Origin: an uncultured Clostridia bacterium
Lineage (GTDB): Bacteria > Bacillota > Clostridia > Peptostreptococcales > Anaerovoracaceae
DNA: 7,200 nucleotides
NCBI GenBank assembly: GCA_934277655.1
Contig: CAKQVC010000099.1
Coordinates: 1 to 7,200 of the forward strand
Direction: 5' to 3'
The translations under genes and the position numbers were made by a program. The stretch's first letter is position 1. Each line of letters starts with the position of its first letter. The notes beneath the pieces were generated by a model. That model had not been told where the DNA came from. It did not search any database and saw nothing but the letters and a program-made list of their open reading frames with translations. This document shows, in pieces, positions 1 through 6,078 of this stretch.

Positions 1-510
1 GTAAGGGGGAGTCTTACTGATCATTACGATCCGAGAAGCAGAGTGTTGAGATTATCCGATACTGTATGTGATGTAAACTCGATTGCAGCAGTCAGTGTTG
101 CCTGTCACGAAGCGGGTCATGCGATCCAGCACGCACATAATTATGTACCGCTGAAAGTGAGAAATGCGATTGTGCCGGCAGTTAATCTGGCATCAAATCT
201 GAGCTGGCCGCTGGCTATTATCGGGATTGTACTTTTAGGAAACGGAAGTTATCTGGGAGATACCCTGTTTACGATTGGTGTGATTGCGATGATCGCAGTT
301 ATTCTGTTTCATACAGTAACGCTTCCGGTGGAATTTAATGCCAGCAGCAGAGCACTGCAGAACATGGAAGAGATAGGAATCATTGACGACGAAGAAGAAA
401 GAGGAGCGAAAAAAGTTTTAAGGGCGGCGGCCATGACTTATGTTGCGGCAGTAGCAACTGCGGTAGCCAATCTGCTTCGTATGCTTGCCATGAGAGGAAA
501 CAGAGACTGA
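1..510 (+). CDS. YugP-like membrane zinc metallopeptidase (5' truncated by window)
   Basis: The reading frame is open from base 1, so the true start lies upstream and the GTG at 43 is an internal valine codon. 169 residues are visible; the family is usually about 225-230, so roughly 60 N-terminal residues are missing. The upstream part reads YDPRSRVLRLSD, a conserved YugP block. The zinc-protease motif HEAGH (HExxH) is encoded at 106-120, with H36, E37 and H40 counted from the window start. Two hydrophobic segments follow (about residues 57-80 and 86-108), then the family block LPVEFNASSRAL and a hydrophobic C-terminal helix. By family knowledge this is a membrane-embedded metallopeptidase (Zn_peptidase_2 type) with no well-defined substrate. 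Its stop codon overlaps the rsmB start (TGATG), which points to co-transcription and coupled translation. The family call is firm; the physiological role is unknown. Confidence 0.9.
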   Translation, partial: VRGSLTDHYDPRSRVLRLSDTVCDVNSIAAVSVACHEAGHAIQHAHNYVPLKVRNAIVPAVNLASNLSWPLAIIGIVLLGNGSYLGDTLFTIGVIAMIAVILFHTVTLPVEFNASSRALQNMEEIGIIDDEEERGAKKVLRAAAMTYVAAVATAVANLLRMLAMRGNRD

Positions 511-1802
511 TGGACTTAGATAGAAAGACGGCTTATGAAGTCCTTATGGATATTGAAAAGAACCAGGCTTACTCAAATCTGGCACTGAATCAATATATGG
601 AGAAAAATAAGCCGAAGAATCAGGGGTTTATCAGGGAACTTGTTTATGGTGTCTTGAAAAATAAGATATTGTTAGACTATTATCTGGATTCTCTGGTTGC
701 TAAAGGTGTAAAAAAACTGAAAAAGCAAGATCTGACATTACTTCGGATGGGAATTTATCAGATAAAATATATGAATTCAGTTCCGGCATATGCAGCCGTA
801 AATGAAACTGTAAACATGGCAAAAATTTTTGCAAGAGGACGCCAGGGATTTATCAATGGTGTCTTGCGTGGGTTTTTGAAGAAACAGGAAGAAATTGCTC
901 TTCCGTCTAAAGAGGAAGAGCCAATTTCATATTATTCTGTTCGGTATTCTATTGCACCATGGATTGTAAAACTTTGGATCGATGCTTACGGAGAAAAAAC
1001 TGCTGAACGTCTCATGGCAAGTTCCAATGAGACACCTCAGCTATCTTTGAGGACAAATATCCTGAAAATAAGCAGGGATGATCTAGCTGAGAAATTAGAA
1101 AAAGCTAGTTATTTTGTAAAAAAAGGATCGGAAACGGATCGGGTGCTGTTTGCTGAGGGAAGCAACTTGCTTGAGACAGAACTTTACCGTGAGGGGTATT
1201 TTGCAGTGCAGGATCAGGCATCTGTGATGGCAGCTGATGCAGTCGGAGCAGAAAAAAACAGTACGGTCATTGACGTTTGTGCTGCACCTGGTGGGAAAAC
1301 CTTTGCTATGGCAGAGCGGATGGAAAACAGCGGAAGTATTATAGCGATGGATCTGTATGAGCATAAGTTGGAATTGATCAAAAAACAGGCAGCTGGCAGG
1401 GGGATTGACATTATACAAACCCGATGCCAGGACAGCACGCAGCCTGTATGTGAATTTACAGAAACAGCTGATTTCGTGCTTGCGGATGTGCCGTGCTCTG
1501 GATTGGGAGTTCTTAAGCGTAAGCCGGAGATTAAGTACAAGGGATGTGAAGAGCTTCCGGAACTGATCGAAAGACAGCGGAAAATCCTTCAGGCAGCGGC
1601 AGGTTATGTGAAACCGGGCGGCATTCTGGTGTACAGCACCTGCACAATCAATCCTGATGAAAATGAAAAACAGACAGAACACTTTCTTGCAGGGCATCCC
1701 GAGTTTCAGGAAATCTTTCACAGACAGCTCCTGCCTTGTGATGAGACAGATGGATTTTTTATCTGCAGAATGAAAAAAGTAAAAGTAAATGATATTAAAT
1801 AA
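510..1802 (+). CDS. rsmB: 16S rRNA (cytosine-5)-methyltransferase RsmB
   Basis: This 430-residue protein has the two-part build of RsmB. An N-terminal NusB-like helical RNA-binding domain (about residues 5-130) is followed by a Rossmann-fold SAM methyltransferase domain (about 230-425). The SAM-binding motif DVCAAPGGKT is at 255-264, with an acidic residue (D281) ending the next strand. The two family cysteines are both present: C329 in DVPCSGLG and C378 in YSTCTI. In the E. coli enzyme the corresponding residues serve in release and in covalent catalysis at C967 of 16S rRNA. Length is normal and the C-terminus is intact (DGFFICRMKK). The ATG at 510 overlaps the upstream stop by one base. A GAGAGGA at 492-498 lies about 11 bases upstream, a little far, so reinitiation after the protease gene is likely. 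No rlmN follows, although it commonly does in related genomes. Confidence 0.96.
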   Translation: MDLDRKTAYEVLMDIEKNQAYSNLALNQYMEKNKPKNQGFIRELVYGVLKNKILLDYYLDSLVAKGVKKLKKQDLTLLRMGIYQIKYMNSVPAYAAVNETVNMAKIFARGRQGFINGVLRGFLKKQEEIALPSKEEEPISYYSVRYSIAPWIVKLWIDAYGEKTAERLMASSNETPQLSLRTNILKISRDDLAEKLEKASYFVKKGSETDRVLFAEGSNLLETELYREGYFAVQDQASVMAADAVGAEKNSTVIDVCAAPGGKTFAMAERMENSGSIIAMDLYEHKLELIKKQAAGRGIDIIQTRCQDSTQPVCEFTETADFVLADVPCSGLGVLKRKPEIKYKGCEELPELIERQRKILQAAAGYVKPGGILVYSTCTINPDENEKQTEHFLAGHPEFQEIFHRQLLPCDETDGFFICRMKKVKVNDIK

Positions 1803-1869
1803 ATAGAGCAATCAAGGATGCTATTATGATAAAGCAGAGTTAGATGTTTATGTAGAAAGGAGAAGCCTT
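1803..1869 (+). promoter_or_regulatory. Short rsmB-stp spacer with possible extended -10 promoter
   Basis: The 67-bp gap contains TGCTATTAT at 1819-1827, which fits an extended -10 element (TGnTATAAT with one mismatch). There is no convincing -35 hexamer at the right distance (1799-1804 reads ATAAAT). The ribosome binding site AAAGGAG at 1856-1862 sits 7 bases before the phosphatase ATG. A five-codon open frame at 1826-1843 is too short to mean anything by itself. If the promoter is real, the phosphatase-kinase pair could be expressed apart from rsmB. This is inference from motif matching only. Confidence 0.3.
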
Positions 1870-2619
1870 ATGCAGGTCGGTTTTAAGTCCGATAAGGGAA
1901 TGCGGCGAAGCAATAATGAAGATGCTTGTTTCGTATTACTCCCGGATAAAGTTTATGTAGTGGCGGACGGCGTCGGCGGTGGGAATGCTGGCGAGATAGC
2001 CAGCAGGACTGCAGTAAGTGAGATTGCCAATTATATAATGAAACATCCTATTGCAGGCATTCATGACAAATATGAAATTGTAGATTATCTGCAGAAATGT
2101 CTGGATGAGGCAAATCGGAAGATTTTCGTCATGGCAAATACCTATGAAGAAAACAGCGGTATGGCAACGACAGTCATTATCGTCTATGCCTATGATGGGA
2201 AAATATTTATTACTAACGTGGGAGACAGCAGAGTATATCTTTTGCGCAGTGGTCATCTGATGCAGCTGACGGAAGATCATACATATGTTAATACACTGGT
2301 AAAGGCAGGGCTTCTTTCCAGGGAAGAGGCTGAACTTGACACGCGTAAAAATGTAATTACCAAGGCACTGGGGGCTGAGAACATTGTAGAGCCTGATTTT
2401 TTCCAGGTTGAAGCGATGGAAGACGACATTTATATCATCTGTACAGACGGGCTTTATGATGAAGTTGGAGACGCAGAAATCATCGAAGTCTTAAGCAGTG
2501 GGGCATCCATGACAGATGTCAGTGCAGAACTGATCAACAGGGCCAACAGTAATGGAGGACATGACAATATTACCGTTATCAGTTTAAAAGTAACAAAGGA
2601 GGATATTGATGAGCAATAG
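1870..2619 (+). CDS. prpC: PP2C-family Ser/Thr protein phosphatase (Stp/PrpC)
   Basis: This 249-residue single-domain PPM/PP2C phosphatase is the usual length for stand-alone bacterial Stp/PrpC proteins. It has the family motifs in order: RRSNNEDA (12-19), ADGVGGGNAGE (32-42), GMATT (97-101), NVGDSRVY (116-123), LTEDHT (133-138), ITKALG (163-168), CTDGLYD (191-197) and GGHDNITV (229-236). The acidic residues expected to coordinate Mn/Mg are present: D18, D33 (with G34), D193 and D232. There is no signal peptide or membrane segment, so it acts in the cytoplasm. Its established role is to remove phosphate from PrkC and its Ser/Thr targets. The gene has a good Shine-Dalgarno site (AAAGGAG, 7-base spacing). 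Its 3' end overlaps the kinase gene by 11 bp, which fixes a co-translated phosphatase-kinase pair. Confidence in function is high; the symbol follows B. subtilis use (stp elsewhere). Confidence 0.95.
   Translation: MQVGFKSDKGMRRSNNEDACFVLLPDKVYVVADGVGGGNAGEIASRTAVSEIANYIMKHPIAGIHDKYEIVDYLQKCLDEANRKIFVMANTYEENSGMATTVIIVYAYDGKIFITNVGDSRVYLLRSGHLMQLTEDHTYVNTLVKAGLLSREEAELDTRKNVITKALGAENIVEPDFFQVEAMEDDIYIICTDGLYDEVGDAEIIEVLSSGASMTDVSAELINRANSNGGHDNITVISLKVTKEDIDEQ
2595..2602 (+). promoter_or_regulatory. Strong RBS that decides the kinase start
   Basis: AAAGGAGG at 2595-2602, inside the phosphatase gene, is a near-perfect Shine-Dalgarno match. It stands 6 bases before ATG 2609 and only 3 before the in-frame TTG at 2606. 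Spacing and codon quality both favour ATG 2609, making the kinase 609 residues. Confidence 0.85.
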
Positions 2620-4438
2620 ATTATTGGCCGGCAGGTATGAACTAATTGAAAAAATCGGTGAAGGCGGAATGGCCATCGTATATAAGGCAAGATGCAGGCT
2701 GCTGAACCGCTATGTTGCCATTAAAATCCTGAGACCGGAATTTACGAAAGATGAACAATTTATCGAAAATTTTAAAAGGGAATCTCAGGCAGCGGCAGGG
2801 CTGTCACATCCCAATATCGTAAGCGTCTATGATGTTGGTAAGGAAGGAAATATTCATTTCATTGTTATGGAGTTGATCGAGGGGAAGACACTCAGCCAAT
2901 ATATCGAAGAAAAGGGCCGTCTGGATTATAAAGAAGCAATCAGCATTACCAAACAAGTTGCTTCAGCACTCAGTCTGGCTCATAAAAATCAGATTATACA
3001 TAGGGATATCAAGCCTCACAATATTCTGATCACAAATACAGGCGTGGCAAAACTTGCAGACTTCGGTATAGCCAAGGCTGTCAGTGCTGCTACCATCGTC
3101 GGCGGCAATAACAAGGTCATGGGATCTGTTCATTATTTTTCGCCGGAACAGGCAAGGGGCGCTTATGTGGATGAGCGTTCGGATATTTATTCGCTGGGCA
3201 TTGTTATGTACGAAATGCTGACCGGCAAGGTGCCTTTTGATGGAGATAACCCGATTTCTATCGCACTGATGCACATCAATGAGCCGATCCCATCTATTAC
3301 GGAACAGGTTCCAGGCATTCCACCTCAGCTGGAAAAGATTGTGATGAAGGCTACGGACAAGTATCAGAGCAACCGCTATAAGTCAGCGGATGAAATGATT
3401 GAAGATCTGGATAACATTGAATATATTACTAACGTCATGGGGAAAAAAGCGTTTCCGACGGAAGAAACAGTAGCTGCTCCTGGTAATGTGGAAGAACTAT
3501 ACAAACAAGAACTTTACCGACAGGAACTGGAGGCAGAAGAAAAGAAGACACATGGTGCAAAATCTTCCGGCAAAGGTTCAAAGAGCGGCAGAGGTTCTGG
3601 AACTTCCAGTTCTGACGACACGGATAAGAAAACAACAAAATTCATCATTGCGGCAGTTGCGGCAGTTGCAATCATCGGAATCATTGTTTTAGGCTTTGTA
3701 ATGGGATGGTTCGGCGGAAGCAAGGAAGTAGAAGTCCCGGACTTTACAGGAAAGACCTTTGAAGAAGCCGAAGAGGCAGCAGCAGAAGCCAACTTGAAAG
3801 TAGAGCGGGGCGAAGATGTTTACAGCCCGGATCAAGAAGAGGGAAAAGTCACTTCCCAAAATCCGGAAGAAGGAACCAAGGTTTCAGAAGGCAAAGTTAT
3901 TACGATCTATATCAGTAAAGGAAAAAAAGACGGTGTAATGCCAAGGATTGTCGGGAAAGACCTTGATGCAGCAAGATCGGAGCTGGAATCCTATGGTTTC
4001 AGTATTTCTCTGGTGCGTGAAGTTACCAGCAGTATGCCGAAAAATACGGTTACCAAGCAGTCGATTGCAGCAGGAACCACCTGTGAAAAAGGTACGCAGA
4101 TAGAAGTGGAAGTCAGTGATGGCAAAGGGAAGGTAATGACGAAAATGCCAAATCTGATCGGAAAGACACCGGATGAAGCTAACGCGCTTCTTTCGGAAGC
4201 CGGTTTGAAAGCAGGGGTACCGACTTTTGAAGAAACTTCTGAAACTGCACAGAACCTGGTGTTCTGGCAGTCCTATCCTTCCGAGACAGAACTGGAAGAA
4301 GGAACGGAAGTTACCTATAAAGTCAGCAAGGGCGTTCAGCCGGACAACAGTGGAAGCGATGCAGACGAAGATCTGTCCGGCGGAGATGATGCTACATCCA
4401 GCGATGATGCACAGACACCGGAAGAAGACATCGAGTAA
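2609..4438 (+). CDS. prkC: Membrane Ser/Thr protein kinase with three PASTA repeats (PrkC/Stk1)
   Basis: This 609-residue Hanks-type kinase is complete. The kinase domain (about 10-270) shows the glycine loop GEGGMAIVY (17-25), ATP-binding lysine K39, the catalytic loop HRDIKPHN with D133, DFG at 151-153 and SPEQARG (178-184). A charged Lys/Ser/Gly-rich juxtamembrane linker (about 290-344) leads to one membrane helix (345-368). Three extracellular PASTA domains follow (about 374-438, 443-505, 510-575), then a 34-residue tail with 13 Asp/Glu and no Lys/Arg. In Firmicutes this kinase responds to muropeptides or lipid II through its PASTA repeats and phosphorylates cell-wall, translation and metabolic proteins. 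The partner phosphatase is encoded immediately upstream, and the likely target RsgA 14 bp downstream. The activation loop (about 157-173) has one threonine, T162, where B. subtilis PrkC has several phosphorylated ones. Function is certain at family level; ligand and targets are inferred. Confidence 0.96.
   Translation: MSNRLLAGRYELIEKIGEGGMAIVYKARCRLLNRYVAIKILRPEFTKDEQFIENFKRESQAAAGLSHPNIVSVYDVGKEGNIHFIVMELIEGKTLSQYIEEKGRLDYKEAISITKQVASALSLAHKNQIIHRDIKPHNILITNTGVAKLADFGIAKAVSAATIVGGNNKVMGSVHYFSPEQARGAYVDERSDIYSLGIVMYEMLTGKVPFDGDNPISIALMHINEPIPSITEQVPGIPPQLEKIVMKATDKYQSNRYKSADEMIEDLDNIEYITNVMGKKAFPTEETVAAPGNVEELYKQELYRQELEAEEKKTHGAKSSGKGSKSGRGSGTSSSDDTDKKTTKFIIAAVAAVAIIGIIVLGFVMGWFGGSKEVEVPDFTGKTFEEAEEAAAEANLKVERGEDVYSPDQEEGKVTSQNPEEGTKVSEGKVITIYISKGKKDGVMPRIVGKDLDAARSELESYGFSISLVREVTSSMPKNTVTKQSIAAGTTCEKGTQIEVEVSDGKGKVMTKMPNLIGKTPDEANALLSEAGLKAGVPTFEETSETAQNLVFWQSYPSETELEEGTEVTYKVSKGVQPDNSGSDADEDLSGGDDATSSDDAQTPEEDIE
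3650..3667 (+). repeat. Perfect 9-bp tandem duplication in the prkC membrane helix
   Basis: GCGGCAGTT occurs twice back to back at 3650-3658 and 3659-3667. It encodes Ala-Ala-Val twice within the predicted transmembrane helix. It is in frame, so slippage here would lengthen or shorten the helix by three residues without breaking the gene. It is probably a simple low-complexity effect of Ala/Val codons. Confidence 0.6.
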
Positions 4439-4452
4439 TTGGAGCAGCATTT

Positions 4453-5325
4453 ATGGAAGGATTCATAAAAAAGGGAATCGGTGGATTTTATTATGTCCAG
4501 ACAGATCAGGGGCTGATTGAGGCGAAGGGCCGGGGGATTTTAAAAAAAGATGGAATTACCCTCGCTGTCGGAGACTATGTTGAGATTGAGATTATTGATG
4601 AAATAGAAAAAAAAGCCATCATACAATCGATTTATCCGCGCAAAAATCAGTTTATCCGTCCCCCGATTGTAAATGTAGATATATTTGTTGTTGTATTTGC
4701 AGCAAGCCGGCCCAAACCGAATTATGCGTTAATCGATAAGTTTCTGGTTATGGCTGAAATGAACAATGTGGAAGCGGTTATCTGCATCAATAAATGTGAT
4801 GCGGCAGACGAAACAGAACTGGCGGATATGAAGGCTATTTATGAAAATACCTATCCGGTTGTCTGTGTCAGCGGTAAGACTGGTGAGGGAATCGATGTAC
4901 TTGAAAAGATGATTTCCGGGTGTCATGCGGCACTTGCAGGTCCGTCAGGAGTTGGAAAATCTACAATCCTGAACACCATGATTCCACATGCCAATATGGA
5001 AACCGGGGAGATCAGCCAGAAAACCAAGAGAGGAAAACATACAACCAGACACGTTGAAATTTTCGATGTAGAAGGGGGAGGAAGCGTCTTTGACACACCG
5101 GGATTTACTTCTTTTGAGATTTTGGAGGCAGATGAAGATACGCTGCAGGAGTATTATCCGGAAATTGAGACGTATCGTGGTGGATGCAGATATGATAACT
5201 GCCGCCACATAAAAGAACCGGGCTGTGCAGTTCGAGAGGCCGTCCGGGATGGCAGGATACATAAACGCAGGTATCAGTCCTACGAGGCTAATATCGAGGA
5301 AATACGAAGTAAAAAGAAATATTGA
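4453..5325 (+). CDS. rsgA: Ribosome small-subunit-dependent GTPase RsgA
   Basis: This 290-residue protein has the family's usual length and layout. An N-terminal OB-fold (about 1-70) precedes a circularly permuted GTPase domain in which the motifs run G4-G5-G1-G2-G3. These are NKCD (113-116), SGKTGEG (140-146), GPSGVGKST (163-171), TKRGKHTT (191-198) and DTPGF (214-218). A C-terminal zinc-binding motif follows with C245, C250, H252 and C258 (pattern CxxxxCxHxxEPxC). RsgA binds the 30S subunit late in assembly, checks the decoding centre and releases on GTP hydrolysis. The ATG at 4453 has GGAG at 4441-4444 with 8-base spacing, and the gene begins 14 bp after prkC. PrkC phosphorylation of the RsgA homologue CpgA has been reported in B. 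subtilis, so the adjacency has a functional reading. The product is soluble and complete. Confidence 0.96.
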   Translation: MEGFIKKGIGGFYYVQTDQGLIEAKGRGILKKDGITLAVGDYVEIEIIDEIEKKAIIQSIYPRKNQFIRPPIVNVDIFVVVFAASRPKPNYALIDKFLVMAEMNNVEAVICINKCDAADETELADMKAIYENTYPVVCVSGKTGEGIDVLEKMISGCHAALAGPSGVGKSTILNTMIPHANMETGEISQKTKRGKHTTRHVEIFDVEGGGSVFDTPGFTSFEILEADEDTLQEYYPEIETYRGGCRYDNCRHIKEPGCAVREAVRDGRIHKRRYQSYEANIEEIRSKKKY

Positions 5326-5350
5326 AAAATATCAAAGAAACAAGTAAAGT
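5322..5350 (+). promoter_or_regulatory. Possible sigma-A promoter upstream of rpe
   Basis: TTGAAA at 5322-5327 matches the -35 consensus at 5 of 6 bases. TAAAGT at 5345-5350 matches the -10 at 4 of 6. The spacer is exactly 17 bases. It overlaps the rsgA stop codon. A start near 5357 would put the 5362-5397 hairpin at the very 5' end of an rpe leader RNA. In AT-rich DNA such matches are common, so this is only a candidate. Confidence 0.3.
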
Positions 5351-5361
5351 CAGAAATTGCA

Positions 5362-5397
5362 GCAGAACCGGGCAGGATTTTATCCTGCCCGGTCTGT
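5362..5397. other. Strong perfect inverted repeat in rsgA-rpe spacer (hairpin without U-tract)
   Basis: Bases 5367-5378 (ACCGGGCAGGAT) and 5382-5393 (ATCCTGCCCGGT) are perfect reverse complements around a TTT loop, a GC-rich 12-bp stem. Allowing A5366 to bulge, four more pairs form (5362-5365 with 5394-5397, the last one G-U). The + strand after the stem reads CTGTCAGAATG, with no T-run, and the - strand exit is not a clean T-run either. It is therefore not a standard intrinsic terminator in either direction. It could be a weak or factor-assisted terminator, an mRNA-stabilising 3' end for the upstream transcript, or a leader structure for rpe. A 7-base direct repeat GTCAGAA lies on each side (5349-5355 and 5396-5402). 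Confidence 0.75.
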
Positions 5398-5430
5398 CAG
5401 AATGAAAATAAATAAGAGACAGGAGAAGAA

Positions 5431-6078
5431 ATGTTAAAACTAGCACCATCTATTTTATCAGCAGATTTCGGAAATCTGTTGGATGACATCAGAAAAATCG
5501 AAGAAGGAGGAGCGGACTACATCCATGTAGATGTGATGGATGGCCATTTTGTACCGAATATCAGCTTCGGTGCGCCGGTAATGAAAGCTATGAACGGAAA
5601 GACGGAACTTCCATATGATGTCCATCTCATGATTGAAAATCCCGATCAGTATATTGCTGATTTCGTGACACCGCAGACAGAGTTTATCACGGTACATCAG
5701 GAAGCATCTCGACATCTGCACCGGACAATCCAGAATATCAAGTCACATGGCATTAAGGCAGGAGTTTCGATTAATCCGGCAACACCGGTAAGCTCATTGG
5801 AATGTATTCTTGAAGATATAGATCTGGTGCTGGTAATGTCCGTGAATCCTGGATTCGGAGGACAGAAATTTATTCCCTCAGCTCTTGAAAAAGTCAGACA
5901 GCTGGCTGATCTGAAAAGAGAAAAAAAGCTGCATTTCCTGATTGAAATCGATGGTGGTATAACTTTAGATAACGTGAAAACTGTCATGGATGCAGGTGTG
6001 GAAATTGCAGTAGCAGGGTCTGCTGTGTTTGGCGCTGAAAATGTGACAGAAAGGGTTAAAGAATTTAAATGGATTTAA
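5431..6078 (+). CDS. rpe: Ribulose-phosphate 3-epimerase
   Basis: This 215-residue TIM-barrel enzyme interconverts D-ribulose 5-phosphate and D-xylulose 5-phosphate in the pentose phosphate pathway, in the cytoplasm. Family motifs are all present: LAPSILSADFGNL (4-16), IHVDVMDGHFVPN (31-43), DVHLMI (63-68), MSVNPGFGGQKFIP (136-149) and EIDGGI (172-177). The metal ligands H32, D34, H65 and D174 are intact, and D34 and D174 are the expected catalytic acid/base pair. Phosphate-binding glycines sit in GFGGQ and DGG, with VAGSAVF near 194-200. Length is normal. The ATG at 5431 has AGGAG at 5421-5425, spacing 5. Its position just after rsgA matches the common Firmicutes order. The stop overlaps the start of the antiporter gene. 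Confidence 0.97.
   Translation: MLKLAPSILSADFGNLLDDIRKIEEGGADYIHVDVMDGHFVPNISFGAPVMKAMNGKTELPYDVHLMIENPDQYIADFVTPQTEFITVHQEASRHLHRTIQNIKSHGIKAGVSINPATPVSSLECILEDIDLVLVMSVNPGFGGQKFIPSALEKVRQLADLKREKKLHFLIEIDGGITLDNVKTVMDAGVEIAVAGSAVFGAENVTERVKEFKWI

Noticed and set aside
43..510. Treating GTG 43 as the true start of the protease gene
   Set aside because: The frame is open back to base 1 and the residues before it (SLTDHYDPRSR) belong to the conserved family block, so the gene begins before the window.
1095..1811. Open frame of 238 codons on the - strand over rsmB
   Set aside because: It lies wholly antisense to a fully conserved gene, its Cys/Phe/His-rich translation resembles no family I know, and it is best explained as a codon-bias shadow of rsmB.
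1826..1843. Five-codon leader peptide upstream of the phosphatase gene
   Set aside because: It is too short, has no clear ribosome binding site, and shows no attenuator-like pairing.
2606..2608. TTG as the start codon of prkC
   Set aside because: It is only 3 bases from the Shine-Dalgarno end, while the adjacent ATG at 2609 has ideal spacing and a better start codon.
3884..4450. Open frame of 188 codons on the - strand over the PASTA region of prkC
   Set aside because: It is antisense to conserved PASTA repeats and its translation shows no recognisable domain; it is a shadow frame.
5367..5393. Calling the hairpin a rho-independent terminator
   Set aside because: There is no T-run after the stem on the + strand and no clean one on the - strand, so the defining element is absent.
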